DNA of 64,000 bases from Micromussa lordhowensis (taxonomy: Eukaryota > Cnidaria > Anthozoa > Scleractinia > Lobophylliidae). Under the pieces are notes generated by a model. The model ran no database searches. It had not been told where the DNA came from and was given only the letters and a program-made list of their open reading frames with translations. The DNA is taken from NCBI GenBank assembly GCA_964020085.1, contig OZ026601.1, positions 29,302,618 through 29,366,617 on the forward strand, read 5' to 3'. Below are positions 46,838-60,935 of the stretch, piece by piece. Both the position numbers and the translations under genes were made by a program. Positions within the stretch are counted from its first letter, which is position 1, and the number at the start of each line of letters is the position of its first letter.

Positions 46838-49800
46838 CATCATCTCCTAATTAGTATGCACTTGAAGTGCAAACATAGGACAACATTTTGCTGCAAACTG
46901 CGGCTCCATAAGTGTCCGTATAGCCGCGTTATGACAAATTTGGCAAGGTTACTTAAATCGGTCCTTTTGTGAGATTTTGCCAAAAAGGGGACCAAGGGAA
47001 AATGCTCAAAAAAGTAGGCCGACTATAGGGGCTTCAAAAACACCCTGGCGCAAATGGCATCATCTCCTAATTAGTATGCACTTGAAGTGCAAACATAGGA
47101 CAACATTTTTCTGCAAACTGCGGCTCCATAAGTGTCCGTAGAGCCGAGTTATGACAAATTTGGCAAGGTTACTTAAATCGGCCCTTTTCTGAGATTTTGC
47201 TAAGGGGGGACCAAGGGAAAATGCTCAAAAAAGTAGGCCGACTATAGGGGCTTCAAAAACACCCTGGCGCAAATGGCATCATCTCCTAATTAGTATGCAC
47301 CTGAAGTGCAAACATAGGACAACATTTTGCTGCAAACTGCGGCTCCATAAGTGTCCATATAGCCCAGTTATGACAAATTTGGCAAGGACAACTAAATCGG
47401 CCATTTTCTGAGATTTTGCCAAGGGGGGACCAAGGGAAAATGCTCAAAAAAGAAGGCCGACTATAGGGGCTTCAAAAACACCCTGGCGCAAATGGCATCA
47501 TCTCCTAATTAGAATGCACTTGAAGTGCAAACATAGGACAACATTTTGCTGCAAACTGCGGCTCCATTAGTGTCCGTATAGCCGAGTTATGACAAATTTA
47601 GCAAGGACACCTAAATCGGCTATTTTCTGAGATTTTGCCAAGGGGGGACCAAGGGAAAATGCTCAAAAAAGTAGGCCGACTATAGGGGCTTCAAAAACAT
47701 CCTGGCGCAAATGGCATCATCTCCTAATTAGTATGCACTTGAAGTGCAAACATAGGACAACATTTTGCTGCAAACTGCGGCTCCATAAGTGTCCGTATAG
47801 CCGAGTTATGACAAATTTGGCAAGGACACCTAAATCGGTTATTTTCTGAGATTTTGCCAAGGGGGGACCAAGGGAAAATGCTCAAAAAAGTAGGCCGACT
47901 ATAGGGGCTTCAAAAACACCCTGGCGCAAATGGCATCATCTCCTAATTAGTATGCACTTGAAGTGCAAACATAGGACAACATTTTGCTGCAAACTGCGGC
48001 TCCATAAGTGTCCGTATAGCCGCGTTATGACAAATTTGGCAAGGTTACTTAAATCGGCCCTTTTCGGAAATTTTGCCAAGGGGGGACCAAGGGAAAATGC
48101 TCAAAAAAGTAGGCCGACTATAGGGGCTTCAAAAACACCCTGGCGCAAATGGCATCAACTCCTAATTAGTATGCACTTGAAGTGCAAACATAGGACAACA
48201 TTTTTCTGCAAACTGCGGATCCATAATTGTCCGTAGAGCCGCGTTATGACAAATTTGGCAAGGACACCTAAATCGGCCATTTTCTGAGATTTTGCCACGG
48301 GGGGACCAAGGGAAAATGCTCAAAAAAGTAGGCCGACTATAGGGGCTTCAAAAACATCCTGGCACAAATGGCATCATCTTCTAATTAGTATGCACTTAAA
48401 GTGCAAAGATAATTCAGCATTTTGCTGCAAACTGCGGCTCCATAAGTGTCCGTATAGCCGAGTTATGACAAATTTGGCAAGGACACGTAAATCGGCTATT
48501 TTCTGAGATTTTGCCAAGGGGGGACCAAGGGAAAATGCTCAAAAAAGTAGGCCAACTATAGGGGCTTCAAAAACACCCTGGCGCAAATGGCATCATCTCC
48601 TAATTAGTATGCACTTGAAGTGCAAACATAGGACAACATTTTGCTGCAAACTGCGGCTCCATAAGTGTCCGTAGAGCCGCGGTATGACAAATTTGGGAAG
48701 GACACCTAAATCGGCCATTTTCTGAGATTTTGCCAAGGGGGGACCAAGGGAAAATGCTCAAAAAAGTAGGCCGACTATAGGGGCTTTAAAAACATCCTGG
48801 CGCAAATGGCATCATCTCCTTATTAGTATGCATTTGAAGTGCAAACATAGGACAACATTTTGCTGCAAACTGCGGCTCCATAAGTGTCCGTATAGCCGAG
48901 TTATGACAAATTTGGCAAGGACACCTAAATCGGCCATTTTCTGAGATTTTGCCAAGGGGGGACCAAGGGAAAATGCTCAAAAAAGTAGGCCGACTATAGG
49001 GGCTTCAAAAACACCCTGGCGCAAATGGCATCATCTCGTAACTAGTATGCACTTGAAGTGCAAACATAGGACAAGATTTGGCTGCAAACTGCGGCTCCAT
49101 AAGTGTCCATATAGCCCAGTTATGACAAATTTGGCAAGGACACCTAAATCGGCCATTTTCTGAGATTTTGCCAAGGGGGGACCAAGGGAAAATGCTCAAA
49201 AAAGTAGGCCGACTATAGGGGCTTCAAAAACACCCTGGCGCAAAGGGCATCATCTCCTAATTAGTATGCACTTGAAGTGCAAAGATAGGACAACATTTTG
49301 CTGCAAACTGCGGCTCCATAAGTGTCCGTATAGCCGCGTTATGACAAATTTGGCAAGGTTACTTAAATCGGCCCTTTTGTGAGATTTTGCCAAAAGGGGG
49401 ACCAAAGGAAAATGCTCAAAAAAGTAGGCCGACTATAGGGGCTTCAAAAACACCCTGGCGCAAATGGCATCATCTCCTAATTAGTATGCACTTGAAGTGC
49501 AAACATAGGACAACATTTTTCTGCAAACTGCGGCTCCATAAGTGTCCGTATAGCCGCGTTATGACAAATTTGGCAAGGTTACTTAAATCGGCCCTTTTGT
49601 GAGATTTTGCCAAGGGGGGACCAAGGGAAAATGCTCAAAAAAGTAGGCCGACTATAGGGGCTTCAAAAACACCCTGGCGCAAAGGGCATCATCTCCTAAT
49701 TAGTATGCACTTGAAGTGCAAAGATAGGACAACATTTTGCTGCAAACTGCAGCTCCATAAGTGTCCGTATAGCCGCGTTATGACAAATTTGGCAAGGTTA

Positions 49801-51842
49801 CTTAAATCGGCCCTTTTGTGAGATTTTGCCAAAAGGGCGACCAAAGGAAAATGCTCAAAAAAGTAGGCCGACTATAGGGGCTTCAAAAACACCCTGGCGC
49901 AAATGGCATCATCTCCTAATTAGTATGCACTTGAAGTGCAAAGATAGGACAACATTTTGCTGCAAACTGCGGCTCCATAAGTGTCCGTATAGCCGCGTTA
50001 TGACAAATTTGGCAAGGTTACTTAAATCGGCCCTTTTGTGAGATTTTGCCAAAAGGGGGACCAAAGGAAAATGCTCAAAAAAGTAGGCCGACTATAGGGG
50101 CTTCAAAAACACCCTGGCGCAAATGGCATCATCTCCTAATTAGTATGCACTTGAAGTGCAAACATAGGACAACATTTTTCTGCAAACTGCGGCTCCATAA
50201 GTGTCCGTATAGCCGAGTTATGACAAATTTGGCAAGGTTACTTAAATCGGCCCTTTTCTGAGATTTTGCGAAGGGGGGACCAAGGGAAAATGCTCAAAAA
50301 AGTAGGCCGACTATAGGGGCTTCAAAAACACCCTGGCGCAAATGGCATCATCTCCTAATTAGTATGCACCTGAAGTGCAAACATAGGACAACATTTTTCT
50401 GCAAACTGCGGCTCCATAAGTGTCCGTAGAGCCGCGTTATGACAAATTTGGCAAGGACACCTAAATCGGCCATTTTCTGAGATTTTGCCAAGGGGGGACC
50501 AAGGGAAAATGCTCAAAAAAGTAGGCCGACTATAGGGGCTTCACAAACACCCTGGCAAAAATGGCATCATCTCCTAATTAGTATGCACTTAAAGTTCAAA
50601 GATAATTCAACATTTTGCTGCAAACTGCGGCTCCATAAGTGTCCGTATAGCCGAGTTATGACAAATTTGGCAAGGACACCTAAATCGGCTATTTTCTGAG
50701 ATTTTGCCAAGGGGGGACCAAGGGAAAATGCTCAAAAAAGTAGGCCGACTATAGGGGCTTCAAAAACACCCTGGCGCAAATGGCATCACCTCCTAATTAA
50801 TATGCACTGGAAGTGCAAACATAGGACAACATTTTTCTGCAAACTGCGGCTCCATAAGTGTCCGTATAGCCGAGTTATGACAAATTTGGCAAGGACACCT
50901 AAATCGGCCATTTTCTGAGATTTTGCCAAGGGGGGACCAAGGGAAAATGCTCAAAAAAGTAGGCCGACTATAGGGGCTTCAAAAACACCCTGGCGCAAAT
51001 GGCATCATCTCCTAATTAGTATGCACTTGAAGTGCAAACATAGGACAACATTTTGCTGCAAACTGCGGCTCCATAAGTGTCCATATAGCCCAGTTATGAC
51101 AAATTTGGCAAGGACACCTAAATCGGCCATTTTCTGAGATTTTGCCAAGGGGAGACCAAGGGAAAATGCTCAAAAAAGTAGGCCGACTATAGGGGCTTCA
51201 AAAACACCCTGGCGCAAATGGCATCATCTCCTAATTAGTATGCACTTGAAGTGCAAACATAGGAAAACATTTTGCTGCAAACTGCGGCTCCATAAGTGTC
51301 CATATAGCCCAGTTATGACAAATTTGGCAAGGACACCTAAATCGGCCATTTTCTGAGATTTTGCCAAGGGGGGACCAAGGGAAAATGCTCAAAAAAGTAG
51401 GCCGACTATAGGGGCTTAAAAAACACCCTGGCGCAAAGGGCATCATCTCCTAATTAGTATGCACTTGAAGTGCAAAGATAGGACAACATTTTGCTGCAAA
51501 CTGCGGCTCCATAAGTGTCCGTATAGCCGCGTTATGACAAATTTGGCAAGGTTACTTAAATCGGCCCTTTTGTGAGATTTTGCCAAAAGGGGGACCAAAG
51601 GAAAATGCTCAAAAAAGTAGGCCGACTATAGGGGCTTCAAAAACACCCTGGCGCAAATGGCATCATCTCCTAATTAGTATGCACTTGAAGTGCAAACATA
51701 GGACAACATTTTTCTGCAAACTGCGGCTCCATAAGTGTCCGTATAGCCGCGTTATGACAAATTTGGCAAGGTTACTTAAATCGGCCCTTTTGTGAGATTT
51801 TGCCAAGGGGGGACCAAGGGAAAATGCTCAAAAAAGTAGGCC
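46838..51842. repeat. Higher-order satellite block, copy B2
   Basis: This is the downstream counterpart of 41137-46800; its own beginning recurs again at ~51880-52960 (offset 5042), so this unit has amplified at least twice. Confidence 0.75.
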
Positions 51843-54800
51843 GACTATAGGGGCTTCAAAAACACCCCGGCGCAAATGGCATCATCTCCTAATTAGTATG
51901 CACTTGAAGTGCAAACATAGGACAATATTTTGCTGCAAACTGCGGCTCCATAAGTGTCCGTATAGCCGCGTTATGACAAATTTGGCAAGGTTACTTAAAT
52001 CGGTCCTTTTGTGAGATTTTGCCAAAAAGGGGACCAAGGGAAAATGCTCAAAAAAGTAGGCCGACTATAGGGGCTTCAAAAACACCCTGGCGCAAATGGC
52101 ATCATCTCCTAATTAGTATGCACTTGAAGTGCAAACATAGGACAACATTTTTCTGCAAACTGCGGCTCCATAAGTGTCCGTAGAGCCGAGTTATGACAAA
52201 TTTGGCAAGGTTACTTAAATCGGCCCTTTTCTGAGATTTTGCTAAGGGGGGACCAAGGGAAAATGCTCAAAAAAGTAGGCCGACTATAGGGGCTTCAAAA
52301 ACACCCTGGCGCAAATGGCATCATCTCCTAATTAGTATGCACCTGAAGTGCAAACATAGGACAACATTTTGCTGCAAACTGCGGCTCCATAAGTGTCCAT
52401 ATAGCCCAGTTATGACAAATTTGGCAAGGACAACTAAATCGGCCATTTTCTGAGATTTTGCCAAGGGGGGACCAAGGGAAAATGCTCAAAAAAGAAGGCC
52501 GACTATAGGGGCTTCAAAAACACCCTGGCGCAAATGGCATCATCTCCTAATTAGAATGCACTTGAAGTGCAAACATAGGACAACATTTTGCTGCAAACTG
52601 CGGCTCCATTAGTGTCCGTATAGCCGAGTTATGACAAATTTAGCAAGGACACCTAAATCGGCTATTTTCTGAGATTTTGCCAAGGGGGGACCAAGGGAAA
52701 ATGCTCAAAAAAGTAGGCCGACTATAGGGGCTTCAAAAACATCCTGGCGCAAATGGCATCATCTCCTAATTAGTATGCACTTGAAGTGCAAACATAGGAC
52801 AACATTTTGCTGCAAACTGCGGCTCCATAAGTGTCCGTATAGCCGAGTTATGACAAATTTGGCAAGGACACCTAAATCGGTTATTTTCTGAGATTTTGCC
52901 AAGGGGGGACCAAGGGAAAATGCTCAAAAAAGTAGGCCGACTATAGGGGCTTCAAAAACACCCTGGCGCAAATGGCATCATCTCTTAATTAGTATGCACT
53001 TGAAGTGCAAACATAGGACAACATTTTGCTGCAAACTGCGGCTCCATAAGTGTCCGTATAGCCCAGTTATGACAAATTTTGCAAGGACACCTAAATCGGC
53101 CATTTTCTAAAATTTTGCCAAGGGGAGACCAAGGGAAAATGCTCAAAAAAGTAGGCCGACTATAGGGGCTTCAAAAACACCCTGGCGCAAATGGCATCAT
53201 CTCCTAATTAGTATGCACTTGAAGTGCAAACATAGGACAACATTTTGCTGCAAACTGCGGCTCCATAAGTGTCCATATAGCCCAGTTATGACAAATTTGG
53301 CAAGGACACCTAAATCGGCCATTTTCTGAGATTTTGCCAAGGGGGGACCAAGGGAAAATGCTCAAAAAAGTAGGCCGACTATAGGGGCTTCAAAAACACC
53401 CTGGCGCAAAATGCATCATCTCCTAATTAGTATGCACTTGAAGTGCAAAGATAGGACAACATTTTGCTGCAAACTGCGGCTCCATAAGTGTCCGTATAGC
53501 CGCGTTATGACAAATTTGGCAAGGTTACTTAAATCGGCCCTTTTGTGAGATTTTGCCAAAAGGGGGACCAAGGGAAAATGCTCAAAAAAGTAGGCCGACT
53601 ATAGGGGCTTCAAAAACACCCTGGCGCAAATGGCATCATCTCCTAATTAGTATGCACTTGAAGTGCAAACATAGGACAACATTTTTCTGCAAACTGCGGC
53701 TCCATAAGTGTCCGTATAGCCGAGTTATGACAAATTTGGCAAGGTTACTTAAATCGGCCCTTTTCTGAGATTTTGCTAAGGGGGGACCAAGGGAAAATGC
53801 TCAAAAAAGTAGGCCGACTATAGGGGCTTCAAAAACACCCTGGCGCAAATGGCATCATCTCCTAATTAGTATGCACCTGAAGTGCAAACATAGGACAACA
53901 TTTTTCTGCAAACTGCGGCTCCATAAGTGTCCGTAAAGCCGCGTTATGACAAATTTGGCAAGGACACCTAAATCGGTCATTTTCTGAGATTTTGCCACGG
54001 GGGGACCAAGGGAAAATGCTCAAAAAAGTAGGCCGACTATAGGGGCTTCAAACACATCCTGGCACAAATGGCATCATCTCCTAATTAGTATGCACTTAAA
54101 GTTCAAAGATAATTCAACATTTTGCTGCAAACTGCGGCTCCATAAGTGTCCGTATAGCCGAGTTATGACAAATTTGGCAAAGACACCTAAATCGGCTATT
54201 TTCTGAGATTTTGCCAAGGGGGGACCAAGGGAAAATGCTCAAAAAAGTAGGCCGACTATAGGGGCTTCAAAAACACCCTGGCGCAAATGGCATCATCTCC
54301 TAATTAGTATGCACTTGAAGTGCAAACATAGGACAACATTTTTCTGCAAACTGCGGCTCCATAAGTGTCCGTAGAGCCGCGTTATGACAAATTTGGCAAG
54401 GACACCTAAATCGGCCATTTTCTGAGATTTTGCCAAGGGGGGACCAAGGGAAAATGCTCAAAAAAGTAGGCCGACTATAGGGGCTTCAAAAACATCCTGG
54501 CGCAAATGGCATCATCTCCTAATTAGTATGCACTGGAAGTGCAAACATAGGACAACATTTTGCTGCAAACTGCGGCTCCATAAGTGTCCGTATAGCCGAG
54601 TTATGACAAATTTGGCAAGGTTACTTAAATCGGCCCTTTTCTGAGATTTTGCCAAGGGGGGACCAAGGGAAAATGCTCAAAAAAGTAGGCCAACTATAGG
54701 GGCTTCAAAAACACCCTGGCGCAAATGGCATCATCTCCTAATTAGTATGCACCTGAAGTGCAAACATAGGACAACATTTTTCTGCAAACTGCGGCTCCAT

Positions 54801-57800
54801 AAGTGTCCGTAGAGCCGCGTTATGACAAATTTGGCAAGGACACCTAAATCGGCCATTTTCTGAGATTTTGCCAAGGGGGGACCAAGGGAAAATGCTCAAA
54901 AAAGTAGGCCGACTATAGGGGCTTCAGAAACATGCTGGCACAAATGGCATCATCTCCTAATTAGTATGGACTTAAAGTGCAAAGATAATTCAACATTTTG
55001 CTGCAAACTGCGGCTCCATAAGTGTCCGTATAGCCGAGTTATGACAAATTTGGCAAGGACACCTAAATCGGCTATGTTCTGAGGTTTTTCCAAAGGGGGA
55101 CCAAGGGAAAATGCTCAAAAACGTTGGCCGACTATAGGGGCTTCAAAAACACCCCGGCGCAAATGGCATCATCTCCTAATTAGTATGCACTTAAAGTGCA
55201 AACATAGGACAATATTTTGCTGCAAACTGCGGCTCCATAAGTGTCCGTATAGCCGCGTTATCACAAATTTGGCAAGGTTACTTGAATCGGCCCTTTTGTG
55301 AGATTTTGCCAAAACGGGGACCAAGGGAAAATGCTCAAAAAAGTAGGCCGACTATAGGGGCTTCAAAAACACCCTGGCGCAAATGGCATCATCTCCTAAT
55401 TAGTATGCACTTGAAGTGCAAACATAGGACAACATTTTTCTGCAAACTGCGGCTCCATAAGTGTCCGTATAGCCGAGTTATGACAAATTTGGCAAGGTTA
55501 CTTAAATCGGCCCTTTTCTGGGATTTTGCTAAGGGGGGACCAAGGGAAAATGCTCAAAAAAGTAGGCCGACTATAGGGGCTTCAAAAACACCCTGGCGCA
55601 AATGGCATCATCTCCTAATTAGTATGCATCTGAAGTGCAAACATAGGACAACATTTTACTGCAAACTGCGGCTCCATAATTGTCCGTAGAGCCGCGTTAT
55701 GACAAATTTGGCAAGGACACCTAAATCGGCCATTTTCTGAGATTTTGCCACGGGGGGACCAAGGGAAAATGCTCAAAAAAGTAGGCCGACTATAGGGGCT
55801 TCAAAAACATCATGGCACAAATGGCATCATCTCCTAATTAGTATGCACTTAAAGTGCAAAGATAATTCAGCATTTTGCTGCAAACTGCGGCTCCATAAGT
55901 GTCCGTATAGCCGAGTTATGACAAATTTGGCAAGGACACCTAAATCGGCCATTTTCTGAGATTTTGCCAAGGGGGGACCAAGGGAAAATGCTCAAAAAAG
56001 TAGGCCGACTATAGGGGCTTCAAAAACACCCTGGCGCAAATAGCATCATCTCCTAATTAGTATGCACTTGAAGTGCAAACATAGGACAACATTTGGCTGC
56101 AAACTGCGGCTCCATAAGTGTCCATATAGCCCAGTTATGACAAATTTGGCAAGGACACCTAAATCGGCCATTTTCTGAGATTTTGCCACGGGGGGACCAA
56201 GGGAAAATGCTCAAAAAAGTAGGCCGACTATAGGGGCTTCAAAAACACCCTGGCGCAAATGGCATCATCTCCTAATTAGTATGCACTTGAAGTGCAAACA
56301 TAGGACAACATTTTGCTGCAAACTGCGGTTCCATAAGTGTCCGTAGAGCCGCGTTATGACAAATTTGGCAAGGACACCTAAATCGGCCATTTTCTGAGAT
56401 TTTGCCAAGGGGGGACCAAGGGAAAATGCTCAAAAAAGTAGGCCGACTATAGGGGCTTCAAAAACATGCTGGCACAAATGGCATCATCTCCTAATTAGTA
56501 TGGACTTAAAGTGCAAAGATAATTCAACATTTTGCTGCAAACTGCGGCTCCATAAGTGTCCGTATAGCCGAGTTATGACAAATTTGGCAAGGACACCTAA
56601 ATCGGCTATTTTCTGAGGTTTTTCCAAAGGGGGACCAAGGGAAAATGCTCAAAAACGTTGGCCGACTATAGGGGCTTCAAATACACCCTGGCGCAAATGG
56701 CATCATCTCTTAATTAGTATGCACTTAAAGTGCAAACATAGGACAACATTTTGCTGCAAACTGCGGCTCCATAAGTGTCCATATAGCCCAGTTATGACAA
56801 ATTTGGCAAGGACACCTAAATCGGCCATTTTCTGAGATTTTGCCAAGGGGGGACCAAGGGAAAATGCTCAAAAAAGTAGGCCGACTATAGGGGCTTCAAA
56901 AACATGCTGGCACAAATGGGATCATCTCCTAATTAGTATGGACTTAAAGTGCAAAGATAATTCAACATTTTGCTGCAAACTGCGGCTCCATAAGTGTCCG
57001 TATAGCCGAGTTATGACAAATTTGGAAAGGACACCTAAATCGGCTATGTTCTGAGATTTTTCCAAGGGGGGACCAGGGGAAAATGCTCAAAAACGTTGGC
57101 CGACTATAGGGGCTTCAAATACACCCTGGCGCAAATGGCATCATCTCTTAATTAGTATGCACTTAAAGTGCAAACATAGGACAACATTTTGCTGCAAACT
57201 GCGGCTCCATAAGTGTCCATATAGCCCAGTTATGACAAATTTGGCAAGGACACCTAAATCGGCCATTTTCTGAGATTTTGCCAAGGGGGGACCAAGGGAA
57301 AATGCTCAAAAAAGTAGGCCGACTATAGGGGCTTCAAAAACACCCTGCCGCAAATGGCATCATCTCCTAATTAGTATGCACTTGAAGTGCAAACATAGGA
57401 CAACATTTTGCTGCAAACTGCGGTTCCATAAGTGTCCATATAGCCCAGTTATGACAAATTTGGCAAGGACACCTAAATCGGCCATTTTCTGAGATTTTGC
57501 CAAGGGGGGACCAAGGGAAAATGCTCAAAAAAGTAGGCCGACTATAGGGGCTTCAAAAACACCCTGGCGCAAAGAACATCATCTCCTAATTAGTATGCAC
57601 TTGAAGTGCAAAGATAGGACAACATTTTGCTACAAACTGCGGCTCCATAAGTGTCCGTATAGCCGCGTTATGACAAATTTGGCAAGGTTACTTAAATCGG
57701 GCCTTTTGTGAGATTTTGCCAAAAGGGGGACTAAGGGAAAATGCTCAAAAAAGTAGGCCGACTATAGGGGCTTCAAAAACACCCTGGCGCAAATGGCATC

Positions 57801-59439
57801 ATCTCCTAATTAGTATGCACTGGTAGTGCAAACATAGGACAACATTTTTCTGCAAACTGCGGCTCCATAAGTGTCCGTAGATCCGAGTTATGACAAATTT
57901 GGCAAGGTTACTTAAATCGGCCCTTTTCTGAGATTTTGCTAAGGGGGGACCAAGGGAAAATGCTGAAAAAAGTAGGCCGACTATAGGGGCTTCAAAAACA
58001 CCCTGGCGCAAATGGCATCATCTCCTAATTAGTATGCACCTGAAGTGCAAACATAGGACAACATTTTTCTGCAAACTGCGGCTCCATAAGTGTCCGTAGA
58101 GCCGCGTTATGACAAATTTGGCAAGGACACCTAAATCGGCCATTTTCTGAGATTTTGCCAAGGGGGGACCAAGGGAAAATGCTCAAAAAAGTAGGCCGAC
58201 TATAGGGGCTTCAAAAACATCCTGGCACAAATGGCATCATCTCCTAATTAGTATGCACTTAAAGTTCAAAGATAATTCAACATTTTGCTGCAAACTGCGG
58301 CTCCATAAGTGTCCGTATAGCCGAGTTATGACAAATTTGGCAAGGACACCTAAATCGGCTATTTTCTGAGATTTTGCCAAGGGGGGACCAAGGGAAAATG
58401 CTCAAAAAAGTAGGCCGACTATAGGGGCTTCAAAAACACCCTGGCGCAAATGGCATCATCTCCTAATTAGTATGCACTTGAAGTGCAAACATAGGATAAC
58501 ATTTTTCTGCAAACTGCGGCTCCATAAGTGTCCGTAGAGCCGCGTTATGACAAATTTGGCAAGGACACCTAAATCGGCCATTTTCTGAGATTTTGCCAAG
58601 GGGGGACCAAGGGAAAATGCTCAAAAAAGTAGGCCGACTATAGGGGCTTCAAAAACATCCTGGCGCAAATGGCATCATCTCCTAATTAGTATGCACTTGA
58701 AGTGCAAACATAGGACAACATTTTGCTGCAAACTGCGGCTCCATAAGTGTCCGTATAGCCGAGTTATGACAAATTTGGCAAGGTTACTTAAATCGGCCCT
58801 TTTCTGAGATTTTGCCAAGGGGGGACCAAGGGAAAATGCTCAAAAAAGTAGGCCGACTATAGGGGCTTCAAAAACACCCTGGCGCAAATGGCATCATCTC
58901 CTAATTAGTATGCACCTGAAGTGCAAACATAGGACAACATTTTGCTGCAAACTGCGGCTCCATAAGTGTCCGTAGAGCCGCGTTATGACAAATTTGGCAA
59001 GGACACCTAAATCGGCCATTTTCTGAGATTTTGCCAAGGGGGGACCAAGGGAAAATGCTCAAAAAAGTAGGCCGACTATAGGGGCTTCAAAAACATGCTG
59101 GCACAAATGGCATCATCTCTTAATTAGTATGGACTTAAAGTGCAAAGATAATTCAACATTTTGCTGCAAACTGCGGCTCCATAAGTGTCCGTATAGCCGA
59201 GTTATGACAAATTTGGCAAGGACACCTAAATCGGCTATGTTCTGAGATTTTTCCAAGGGGGGACCAAGGGAAAATGCTCAAAAAAGTAGGCCGACTATAG
59301 GGGCTTCAAAAACACCCTGGCGCAAATGGCATCATCTCTTAATTAGTATGCACTTAAAGTGCAAAGATAGGACAACATTTTGCTGCAAACTGCGGCTCCA
59401 TAAGTGTCCGTATATCCGAGTTATGACAAATTTGGGAAG

Positions 59440-60935
59440 GTTACTTAAATCGGCCATTTTCTGAGATTTTGCCAAGGGGGGACCAAGGGAAAATGCTCAA
59501 AAAAGTAGGCCGACTATAGGGGCTTCAAAAACACCCTGGTGCAAATGGCATCATCTCCTATTTAGTATGCTCTTGAAGTGCAAACATAGGACAACATTTT
59601 GCTGCAAACTGCGGCTCCATAAGTGTCCGTATAGCCGCGTTATGACAAATTTGGCAAGGTTACTTAAATCGGCCCTTTTCGGAGATTTTGCCAAGGGGGG
59701 ACCAAGGGAAAATGCTCAAAAAAGTAGGACGACTATAGGGGCTTCAAAAACACCCTGGCGCAAATGGCATCATCTCCTAATTAGTATGCACTTGAAGTGC
59801 AAACATAGGACAACATTTTGCTGCAAACTGCGGCTCCATAAGTGTCCGTATAGCCGAGTTATGACAAATTTGGCAAGGTTACTTAAATCGGGCCTTTTCT
59901 GAGATTTTGCTAAGGGGGGAGGAAGGGAAAATGCTAAAAAAAGTAGGCCGACTATAGGGGCTTCAAAAACACCCTGGCGCAAATGGCATCATCTCCTAAT
60001 TAGTATGCACTTGAAGTGCAAACATAGGACAACATTTTGCTGCAAACTGCGGCTCCATAAGTGTCCATATAGCCCAGTTATGACAAATTTGGGAAGGACA
60101 CCTAAATCGGCCATTTTCTGAGATTTTGCCAAGGGGGGACCAAGGGAAAATGCTCAAAAAAGTAGGCCGACTATAGGGGCTTCAAAAACACCCTGGCGCA
60201 AATGGCATCATCTCCTAATTAGTATGCACTTGAAGTGCAAACATAGGACAACATTTTGCTGGAAACTGCGGCTCCATAAGTGTCCATATAGCCCAGTTAT
60301 GACAAATTTGGCAAGGACACCTAAATCGGCCATTTTCTGAGATTTTGCCAAGGGGGGACCAAGGGAAAATGCTCAAAAAAGTAGGCCGACTATAGGGGCT
60401 TCAAAAACACCCTGGCGCAAATGGCATCATCTCCTAATTAGTATGCACTTGAAGTGTAAAGATAGGACAACATTTTGCTGCAAACTGTGGCTCCATAAGT
60501 GTCCGTATAGCCGCGTTATGACAAATTTGGCAAGGTTACTTAAATCGGCCCTTTTCTGAGATTTTGCCAAGGGGGGACCAAGGGAAAATGCTCAAAAAAG
60601 TAGGCCGACTATAGAGGCTTCAAAAACACCCTGGCGCAAATGGCATCATCTCCTAATTAGTATGCACTTGAAGTGCAAACATAGGACAACATTTTTCTGC
60701 AAACTGCGGCTCCATAAGTGTCCGTAGAGCCGCGTTATGACAAATTTGGCAAGGACACCTAAATCGGCCATTTTCTGAGATTTTGCCAAGGGGGGACCAA
60801 GGGAAAATGCTCAAAAAAGTAGGCCGACTATACGGGCTTCAAAAACATCCTGGCACAAATGGCATCATCTCCTAATTAGTATGCACTTAAAGTGCAAAGA
60901 TAATTCAGCATTTTGCTGCCAACTGCGGCTCCATA
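59440..60935. repeat. Higher-order satellite block, copy C1
   Basis: This segment recurs at ~62730-64000 with an offset of 3285 bp, falling to 3066 bp. Shared rare variants are CTGGAAACTGCGG, GAAGTGTAAAGATAGG, AACTGTGGCTCC, CTATACGGGCTTC and GCTGCCAACTGCGG. Confidence 0.75.
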
